Assembly: GCA_002327405.1 (NCBI GenBank)
Contig: DCVO01000171.1
Location: 1 to 14,940, forward strand
DNA length: 14,940 bases
From: Thiobacillus sp. UBA2186
Lineage (GTDB): Bacteria > Pseudomonadota > Gammaproteobacteria > Burkholderiales > Thiobacillaceae
Direction of reading: 5' to 3'
The notes below the pieces were generated by a model. The model was not told the DNA's origin. It did not search any database and saw only the letters and a list, made by a program, of their open reading frames with translations. Shown piece by piece: positions 6,689 through 12,312 of the stretch. Numbering within the stretch: the stretch's first letter is position 1; each line of letters starts with the position of its first letter. The position numbers and the translations under genes were made by a program.

Positions 6689-7441
6689 ATGAATGACGAC
6701 GACCTGCTGCGCTACAGCCGCCACATCCTGCTGCCGCAGATCGGGATCGAGGGGCAGGAAAAGCTCCACTCGGGCTCGGCGCTGATCGTCGGCGCGGGCG
6801 GTCTGGGCTGCCCGGCGGCGCTTTATCTGGGCGCGGCGGGCGTAGGCAGGCTGGTCATCGCCGATGCGGACGTGGTCGATCTCACCAACCTGCAGCGCCA
6901 GATCGGGCATTACCACTCCGCCATCGGCACCAACAAGGCTGTCTCCCTGCGCGACAGCATCCATGCCGTCAACCCCGGCGTCCGCATCGAGGCGCTGCAG
7001 GAGCGCCTGCAAGGGGAAGCGCTGGCCGCCGCAATTTCCGGCGTCGATGCCGTGCTCGACTGCTCGGACAATTTCGCCACCCGCCATGCCGTCAACCGGG
7101 CCTGCGTGGCTTTGCGCAAGCCGCTGGTGAGCGGTGCCGCGCTCGGCTTCTCCGGGCAGTTGGCCGTGTTCGACGCGCGCGAGCCGGACGCTGCCTGCTA
7201 CCACTGCCTGTTTCCGGAAACCGTCGAGGAAGGGCCGCGCTGCAGCGAAGCCGGCGTGCTTTCGCCGCTGGTGGGCGTGATCGGGGCCATGCAGGCGGTG
7301 GAAACGATCAAGCTGCTGGCAGGTTGCGGCCGCCCGGCGGTGGGCAGGTTGACGCTGTACGATGCGCTTGCCGGCGAGTTCCGCGAAGTGCGCATCCCGC
7401 GCGATCCGGGCTGTCCGGTATGTGCCCGCCGCAGTCCCTAA
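6689..7441 (+). CDS. moeB: MoeB/ThiF-family sulfur-carrier adenylyltransferase
   Basis: A 250-aa E1-like enzyme that uses ATP to adenylate the C-terminal Gly-Gly of a ubiquitin-like sulfur carrier (MoaD for molybdopterin, or ThiS for thiazole). The N-terminal RYSRHILLPQIG is the family signature. The nucleotide loop is GAGGLG (35-40). D-x-V-D-L-T-N-L-Q-R-Q (61-71) includes the catalytic Arg70. DCSDN (124-128) lines the site. Zinc is held by Cys170/Cys173 (CYHC) and Cys242/Cys245 (CPVC). Cys185 (RCSEAGVLSPLVGVIG) matches the conserved Cys of MoeB. No C-terminal rhodanese domain is present. MoeB versus ThiF cannot be decided firmly, as no moaD, moaE or thi gene is in the window. The stop codon (7439-7441) lies inside the first copy of a hairpin repeat, so an insertion may have set the present C-terminus. 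The Shine-Dalgarno is weak. Confidence 0.9.
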   Translation: MNDDDLLRYSRHILLPQIGIEGQEKLHSGSALIVGAGGLGCPAALYLGAAGVGRLVIADADVVDLTNLQRQIGHYHSAIGTNKAVSLRDSIHAVNPGVRIEALQERLQGEALAAAISGVDAVLDCSDNFATRHAVNRACVALRKPLVSGAALGFSGQLAVFDAREPDAACYHCLFPETVEEGPRCSEAGVLSPLVGVIGAMQAVETIKLLAGCGRPAVGRLTLYDALAGEFREVRIPRDPGCPVCARRSP

Positions 7442-7499
7442 GGAACCTCTGAAAAAGTCCCTCATGGCTCTTGGAGGACTTCTTCAGAGGTTCCTTAAA
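7437..7499. repeat. 63-bp hairpin repeat, copy 1 (MITE/REP-like)
   Basis: It matches 7618-7680 over 63 positions with one difference (position 7495 against 7676), in the same orientation. Inside it, 22-nt arms 7439-7460 and 7476-7497 are inverted repeats with one mismatch around a 15-nt loop. The arms start AAGGAACCTCTGAA, which looks like a transposon terminal inverted repeat. The element supplies the moeB stop codon. No transposase is present, so this would be a non-autonomous or REPIN-type element. Confidence 0.9.
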
Positions 7500-7506
7500 T
7501 CTTTTA

Positions 7507-7575
7507 CAGAGAGGTATGGGAGGGTAAGGGAGAAAACCGGGCTTTACTCCCTTTCCTCACTTAACCTCCCTGTTA
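7507..7575. repeat. Imperfect inverted repeat with 9-bp periodicity, between the two hairpin repeats
   Basis: The left arm (about 7507-7534) and right arm (about 7547-7575) pair imperfectly: ACAGAGAGGT against ACAGGGAGGT, then AAGGGAG against AAGGGAG, with a one-base slip between. Each arm is a purine-rich series with a 9-bp period (GAGAGGTAT, GGGAGGGTA, AGGGAGAAA on the left). The design is the same as at 189-254 and 6519-6648, with a different word. Confidence 0.6.
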
Positions 7576-7583
7576 TTGCATTT

Positions 7584-7607
7584 CTCTGCGCCTCTGCGTT
7601 CCCGTGC
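7584..7607. repeat. Short 8-bp-period tandem (CTCTGCG words)
   Basis: CTCTGCG occurs at 7584-7590 and 7592-7598, with a degenerate third unit at 7600-7607. No inverted partner is visible nearby. It resembles one arm of the 8-9 bp-word inverted repeats and lies just before the second hairpin repeat, so it may be a half element. Confidence 0.4.
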
Positions 7608-7617
7608 CTGGCTTTTA

Positions 7618-7680
7618 CCTAAGGAACCTCTGAAAAAGTCCCTCATGGCTCTTGGAGGACTTCTTCAGAGGTTCCCTAAA
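7618..7680. repeat. 63-bp hairpin repeat, copy 2 (MITE/REP-like)
   Basis: The second copy is offset by exactly 181 bp from copy 1, with one substitution. Its arms are 7620-7641 and 7657-7678, around the same 15-nt loop. The two copies flank 118 bp of unrelated repeat-rich sequence. Near identity suggests recent spread or gene conversion. No target duplication can be defined. Confidence 0.9.
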
Positions 7681-7708
7681 GAATCCCTCCCCGGCCCGTG
7701 CCCCTCGC

Positions 7709-7737
7709 TTGCCTGCCTGGTCCGGCATGCTTATCAT
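7709..7737 (+). promoter_or_regulatory. Predicted sigma-70 promoter of the signalling operon
   Basis: TTGCCT (7709-7714, 4 of 6) and TATCAT (7732-7737, 5 of 6) are separated by exactly 17 bp, 70-98 nt before the first kinase codon. The palindrome GCATG-CTTAT-CATGC (7725-7739) overlaps the -10 box and could be an operator. It lies just past hairpin-repeat copy 2, so the operon appears to have its own start independent of moeB. Confidence 0.5.
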
Positions 7738-7783
7738 GCTGTTCACTATGTCCGAGGCTGAACCAGTTGGCCGCCCGGACGCT

Positions 7784-7790
7784 GGAGGAG
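7784..7790 (+). promoter_or_regulatory. Strong ribosome binding site that does not fit the TTG start
   Basis: GGAGGAG is a near-perfect Shine-Dalgarno sequence. The TTG at 7807 is 16 nt away, too far. The codon at the best distance (7 nt) in the same open frame is ATA at 7798. No ATG or GTG occurs in frame between the upstream stop (7759) and TTG 7807. Confidence 0.6.
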
Positions 7791-7806
7791 AAGTCCCATA
7801 AAAGGG

Positions 7807-9264
7807 TTGGAACATAAAGGCCCGCTGTGGCTGCTGGAGTCGGCAGCCGACGCCATGCTGATTACCGATTCGTCCGGATGCATCGTGCTGGCCAACAAGC
7901 CGGCCGCGGCGCTGTTCGGCTATACGGCAGAAGAGTTTCTGGGGCTGTCGGTCGAGAACCTGATCCCGCCGCGTTTTCGTGCCGACCATGTCGGCCAGCG
8001 CCAGGGCTATGCCGCACGCCCGGCCATGCGCGTAATGGGCGCTGGACGCGAACTGTACGGCTTGCGCAAGGACGGCGGCGAGTTCGCGGCGGATGTCAGC
8101 CTGAGCCCGCTCGAAGGCGGCTATATCCTGGCTACGGTGCACGACATTACCCGACGCAAGCGGGCCGAGGACGCGCTGGCCGAGCAGAGCGCACGGCTTG
8201 CCGCCATCGTGGAGACGGCGGTGGACGCCATTGTCACCATCGACGAACGAGGCACCATCGATTCCTTCAACCCCGCCGCCGAGCGCCTGTTCGGCTATGC
8301 GCGCGACGAGGTCCTGGGCAAAAACGTTTCCCGGCTCATGCCTTCGCCCTATCGCGAAGCGCATGACGGCTATCTGCATCACTATGTGACCACCGGCGAG
8401 AAACGCATCATCGGACTCGGGCGCGAAGTGGTGGCGCAGCGCAAGGACGGCAGCACGTTTCCGATCGAGTTGGCGGTGAGCGAAATGCGGGTGGGCGGGC
8501 GGCGCATGTTCACCGGCCTGGTGCACGACATCAGCCAGCGCAAGCAGACCGAAGAGCGCCAGGCGCGCCTGATTCACGAGCTGGAAGCCGCCAACGAGGA
8601 ACTGAAAAACTTCGCCTACGTCGTATCGCATGACCTCAAGGCGCCATTGCGCGCCATCGGCTCGCTAGCCGACTGGATCAGCACCGATCAGGCAGAGAAG
8701 CTCGACGATGAAGGCAGGGAACATCTGCGCCTTCTGAATCAGCGAGTGCGGCGCATGGACAGCCTGATCGACGGCATACTGCAATACTCGCGCGTCGGCC
8801 GCGTACGCGAGGCGGTAGTGGACGTCGATGCGAACGAGATCATGAAGGAGGTGTTGGCGATGCTGGCACCGCCGGCCCACGTCCGCGTCGAGATCGCCCC
8901 CGGCCTGCCCGTGATCCGCGCCGAGCGCACCCGCATCCTGCAGCTGTTCCAGAACCTGCTGTCCAACGCCGTCAAGTACCTGGACAAGCCCGAAGGCCTG
9001 ATCCGCGTCGAGTGCGTGGCGCACGAGGGGGAATGGGAATTCAGCGTGGCCGACAACGGGCCGGGCATCGAGCCGCGCCACTTCAAGCGGATTTTCCAGC
9101 TGTTCCAGACCCTGGTGCCCAAGGACCGGGTGGAAAGCACCGGCGTCGGCCTGGCGCTGGTGAAAAAAATCGTCGAGATGTACGGCGGGCGCGTGTGGGT
9201 CGAGTCGCAGCCCGGAGCCGGCAGCACCTTTTTCTTTACCTTGCCGAAGAGCGGCACAAACTAG
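7807..9264 (+). CDS. PAS-PAS sensor histidine kinase with a FixL-like PAS domain
   Basis: A 485-aa soluble kinase with no membrane segment. PAS1 covers about 6-118 and PAS2 about 127-245. The HisKA box has phosphoacceptor His275 (YVVSHDLKAPLRAI). The HATPase_c domain (about 372-482) has N-box Asn387, DNGPG (417-421) and GVGLAL (446-451). The HDLKAPLRAI/Rcp1-partner type is the class found in bacteriophytochromes and cyanobacterial kinases. PAS2 reads PYREAHDGYL..TTGEKRIIGLGR..QRKDGSTFP. This aligns without gaps to FixL, with His186 at the heme-ligand His200 and Arg206 at the O2-contacting Arg220 (B. japonicum numbering). A heme-based O2/NO sensor is therefore possible. The TTG start is provisional: the good ribosome site at 7784-7790 favours an ATA at 7798. 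It is first in a five-gene operon, 13 nt before a stand-alone receiver that is its likely partner. Confidence 0.92.
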   Translation: MEHKGPLWLLESAADAMLITDSSGCIVLANKPAAALFGYTAEEFLGLSVENLIPPRFRADHVGQRQGYAARPAMRVMGAGRELYGLRKDGGEFAADVSLSPLEGGYILATVHDITRRKRAEDALAEQSARLAAIVETAVDAIVTIDERGTIDSFNPAAERLFGYARDEVLGKNVSRLMPSPYREAHDGYLHHYVTTGEKRIIGLGREVVAQRKDGSTFPIELAVSEMRVGGRRMFTGLVHDISQRKQTEERQARLIHELEAANEELKNFAYVVSHDLKAPLRAIGSLADWISTDQAEKLDDEGREHLRLLNQRVRRMDSLIDGILQYSRVGRVREAVVDVDANEIMKEVLAMLAPPAHVRVEIAPGLPVIRAERTRILQLFQNLLSNAVKYLDKPEGLIRVECVAHEGEWEFSVADNGPGIEPRHFKRIFQLFQTLVPKDRVESTGVGLALVKKIVEMYGGRVWVESQPGAGSTFFFTLPKSGTN

Positions 9265-9277
9265 CAGGAGCAGCACA

Positions 9278-9694
9278 ATGAAGGGCACATGCAAGGCCAT
9301 ATTGTTGGTGGAGGATGACGAGGTGGACGCCATGACGGTGCGTCGCGCCCTGAAGGAGCTGCATGTGGCGAATCCGCTGACGCAGGTCGAGAATGGCGAG
9401 GAGGCGCTCGGCTACTTGCGCAAGCCGGGCCAGGTCTTGCCATGCATCATCCTGCTCGACCTCAACATGCCGGTGATGGGCGGCATCGAGTTTCTGCAGG
9501 TGATCAAACAGGATGCGGCGCTCCGGCGGATTCCGGTCGTTGTGCTCACGACTTCGGAGGAGCAGCAGGACAAGGTGGCGAGCTTCGACATCGGGGTGGC
9601 CGGCTACATCCGCAAGCCGGTCGACTACAAGCAGTTCGTGGAAGCGGTACGCTCGATCGACGCCTACTGGACGCTCTCCGAGCTGCCGCAATGA
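9278..9694 (+). CDS. Single-domain response regulator (Rcp1-like)
   Basis: A 138-aa receiver with no output domain. The acidic pair Asp13-Asp14 (VEDDEVD), phosphoacceptor Asp61 (ILLDLNMPVMGG), Thr91 (LTTSEE) and Lys113 (YIRKPVDY) are all present. It belongs to the Rcp1 type usually encoded right after HDLKAPLRAI kinases, where it acts as a phosphate shuttle or by protein contact. AGGAG lies 7 nt before the ATG. Its stop overlaps the next start (ATGA at 9691-9694). It probably takes phosphate from His275 of the upstream kinase. The downstream target may be the receiver-bearing proteins that follow (inference). Confidence 0.95.
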   Translation: MKGTCKAILLVEDDEVDAMTVRRALKELHVANPLTQVENGEEALGYLRKPGQVLPCIILLDLNMPVMGGIEFLQVIKQDAALRRIPVVVLTTSEEQQDKVASFDIGVAGYIRKPVDYKQFVEAVRSIDAYWTLSELPQ

Positions 9695-12312
9695 GGCAGG
9701 CGGCCGTGCGCGTGCTGCTGGTGGAGGACGACGCGGTCGATCGTCTCGCCTGCCGCCGCGTGCTGGCCGCGCAATCCGATTATGCATTCGAGGTGGTCGA
9801 GGCCGACACCGCGCGCGCCGGCCTGAGTCTCGCGCAGTCCGGGTTGCCGGAGCTGATCCTGCTTGATTACCATCTGCCGGATGTGGACGGCCTGGAGTTC
9901 CTGGCCGAACTCGCGGCCGGCAGCGGGGAAATCACGGTGCCGGTGATCATGCTGACCGGGGCGCAGGACGTTGCCGTCGCCGTGGAGGCCATGCGCCGCG
10001 GCGCGCGCGACTACCTGATCAAGGACGGCGAGGGCGGCTACCTCAAGCTGTTGCCGGCGGTGATTCGGCGCGTGCTGCGCGAAAGCCAGGCGCTGGCCGG
10101 CAAGCGCGAAGCCGAAGCCAAGTATCGCAGCCTGGTCGAGCAGATTCCGGCGATCACCTTTACCGCCGCGCTGGATGTGCGGGGCAAGCTGCTCTATGTC
10201 AGCCCGCAGATCGCGCGCCTTGGCTTTTCGCCGGAGGAATGGCTGGCGAGTCCGGACGGCCTGCTCAACCGCATCCATCCCGAGGATCGCGCGCGCGTGC
10301 TCGCCGCCTTCGCCCGCAGCTATGAATCCGCAGAGGCCATGCGCTGCGAATACCGTCTGCTGCCGCGCGACGGCGAGCCGCGCTGGTTCCTGGGCGAGGC
10401 GCGGGTGGTGCAGGATGCGGCCGGCGCCCCCCTGTGCCTGCAGGGCGTGCTGGTCGACATCAGCGAGGACAAGCGGCGCGAGGCCGAGCTCGAATACCAC
10501 CGCCGCCGCCTGGAGGAACTGGTGGCCCAGCGCACTGCCCAGATCGAGAAGCAGACCGGGCTCCTGCGCGAGGCCAACCGCAATCTCGTGCGCGAGATCG
10601 GCGAGCGGCGGATTGCGGAAGCGCGCTTCCGCCAGCTGCTCGAATCGGCCGGCGAGGGCATCTACGGCCTCGACACCGAAGGGCGCTGCACCTTCGTGAA
10701 CGAGGCGGCGCTGGCGATGCTCGGCTACAGCCGCGACGAACTGCTGGGGCGGAACATGCATGCGCTGATCCACCACAACCATGCCGACGGCAGCGCCTAT
10801 CCCGCGGCGGACAGTCCCATCCATGACGCTTATCGCCGCGGCCGGTCGGTCCGCGGCCTGGTGGAACTGCTCTGGCGCAAGGACGGCAGCTCCTTCCCGG
10901 CGGAATATTCGGCGCAGCCCATCCGCGAGGCCGGCCGCGTCAGCGGAGCGGTGCTGGTGTTCCGCGACGTCACCGAGGCGCAGGCCCTGGCGAGCCGCCT
11001 TTCCTTCCAGGCCACCCACGATGCGCTGACCGGGCTGGTCAACCGCCAGGAATTCGAGCGCCGGCTGGAGCGGGTGCTTGCCGAGATCCGCGGCGATGGC
11101 GCCGAATATGCGCTGCTCTATCTGGACCTCGACCAGTTCAAGGTGGTGAACGACACCTGCGGACACACTGCGGGCGATCAGCTGCTGCGCCAGGTGGCGG
11201 TCCGCCTGCAGGAACGCCTGCGCGCCCGCGACACCCTGGCGCGGCTGGGCGGCGACGAGTTCGGCGTGCTGCTCGAGCATTGCCCGCTGGATCAGGCGCT
11301 GCGCATCGCCACCGAACTGCGCGACGCCGTGCAGGATTACCGCTTCGTGTGGGAAGGCAAGCCTTTCTCGGTGGGCGCCAGCATCGGCCTGGTTCCCCTT
11401 TCCGCAACCAGGGAGAGCGTCGCGGCCGCGCTGTCGGCGGCCGACAGCGCCTGTTATGCGGCCAAGGAACAGGGCCGCAACCGGGTGCACCTCTACCAGC
11501 CCGACGATGCCCTGCTTGCCCGCCAGCGCACCCAGATGCAATGGGTGTCGCGCCTCACCCATGCCCTCGATGCCGGCCGCTTTTGCCTGTACCGGCAGGC
11601 CATCGCCCCGCTTTCGGCGAATGGCCAGGGCCGTCCGCACTACGAGGTCCTGCTGCGCCTGCTGGAGGAAGACGGGCGCATGATCGAGCCCATGGCCTTC
11701 CTGCCGGCGGCGGAGCGCTACAACCTGATGCCCGCCATCGACCGCTGGGTGGTGCGCGAAGTGATCGCGCGTCACGCCGCGCAGCAGCGCACCCTGCCGC
11801 CGGCCGAACGTCCGATCTTTTCCGTCAATCTTTCGGGCAGTTCCCTGTCCGACGAGCGGCTGGGGGAGTTCGTCTGCGGCCTGCTGGCCGAGCACGGCGT
11901 GCCGGCCGACATGCTCTGCTTCGAGATCACCGAAACCGCCGCCATCGCCAATCTCGGCCGCGCCACGCAGCTGGTCCACGCGCTCAAGCGCGAGGGCTGC
12001 CTGTTCGCCCTGGCCGATTTCGGCAGCGGCATGTATTCCTTCGCCTACCTCAGGCGGTTGCCGGTCGACTTCCTCAAGATCGACGGCAGTATCATCCGCA
12101 CCATGGCCGAAGATCGCGTGACCCGGGCCATGGCCGAGGCCATCAACCGGGTGGCGCACGTGATGGCGATCGAAACCGTGGCCGAGTGCGCCGAAAGCGT
12201 GCCCATCCTCGAACTGCTCCGGGATCTCGGCGTGGACCATGCCCAGGGCTATGCCCTGGCGCGACCGCAGCCGCTGGTGACCGAAACGCAGGGAGGGAAT
12301 CCGCGCGCATGA
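9691..12312 (+). CDS. REC-PAS-PAS-GGDEF-EAL cyclic-di-GMP protein
   Basis: An 873-aa cytosolic protein. REC, about 5-128: Asp12-Asp13, phosphoacceptor Asp59 (LLDYHLPD), Thr89, Lys111. PAS, about 143-262. Coiled coil, about 262-310. PAS, about 312-430. GGDEF, about 436-602: the motif GGDEF is intact at 520-524, Asp479 and Asn487/Asp488 are present, and the inhibitory I-site RxxD (511-514) sits five residues before it, so diguanylate cyclase activity with product feedback is expected. EAL, about 612-862: the signature is EVLLR (652-656); Asn713, Glu745, Asp776, Lys796, Glu832 and Gln852 are kept. The first Asp of the usual DDFG pair is Ala775 (ADFGSG), so phosphodiesterase activity is doubtful. 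The ATG at 9691 overlaps the previous stop; upstream in-frame codons are only the receiver gene in another frame. The stop overlaps the next gene by 4 bp. Confidence 0.95.
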   Translation: MRQAAVRVLLVEDDAVDRLACRRVLAAQSDYAFEVVEADTARAGLSLAQSGLPELILLDYHLPDVDGLEFLAELAAGSGEITVPVIMLTGAQDVAVAVEAMRRGARDYLIKDGEGGYLKLLPAVIRRVLRESQALAGKREAEAKYRSLVEQIPAITFTAALDVRGKLLYVSPQIARLGFSPEEWLASPDGLLNRIHPEDRARVLAAFARSYESAEAMRCEYRLLPRDGEPRWFLGEARVVQDAAGAPLCLQGVLVDISEDKRREAELEYHRRRLEELVAQRTAQIEKQTGLLREANRNLVREIGERRIAEARFRQLLESAGEGIYGLDTEGRCTFVNEAALAMLGYSRDELLGRNMHALIHHNHADGSAYPAADSPIHDAYRRGRSVRGLVELLWRKDGSSFPAEYSAQPIREAGRVSGAVLVFRDVTEAQALASRLSFQATHDALTGLVNRQEFERRLERVLAEIRGDGAEYALLYLDLDQFKVVNDTCGHTAGDQLLRQVAVRLQERLRARDTLARLGGDEFGVLLEHCPLDQALRIATELRDAVQDYRFVWEGKPFSVGASIGLVPLSATRESVAAALSAADSACYAAKEQGRNRVHLYQPDDALLARQRTQMQWVSRLTHALDAGRFCLYRQAIAPLSANGQGRPHYEVLLRLLEEDGRMIEPMAFLPAAERYNLMPAIDRWVVREVIARHAAQQRTLPPAERPIFSVNLSGSSLSDERLGEFVCGLLAEHGVPADMLCFEITETAAIANLGRATQLVHALKREGCLFALADFGSGMYSFAYLRRLPVDFLKIDGSIIRTMAEDRVTRAMAEAINRVAHVMAIETVAECAESVPILELLRDLGVDHAQGYALARPQPLVTETQGGNPRA

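Noticed and set aside
7437..7680. CRISPR array, from the two direct 63-bp repeats
   Set aside because: There are only two copies, the repeat is too long and internally palindromic, the 118-bp spacer is itself a repeat, and no cas genes are present.
7362..7761. Small plus-strand frames of 86 and 61 codons across the repeat region
   Set aside because: They are made of repeat sequence, overlap moeB or start inside the hairpin repeats, and have no ribosome site or recognisable product.
9442..9690. N-terminal extension of the GGDEF-EAL protein upstream of 9691
   Set aside because: This part is the receiver gene read in another frame; the REC domain begins right at the ATG at 9691, which overlaps the previous stop as ATGA.
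11280..12308. N-terminal extension of the HisKA_3 kinase by about 340 codons
   Set aside because: The sequence is an out-of-frame shadow of the EAL domain, and the natural REC start is the ATG at 12309.
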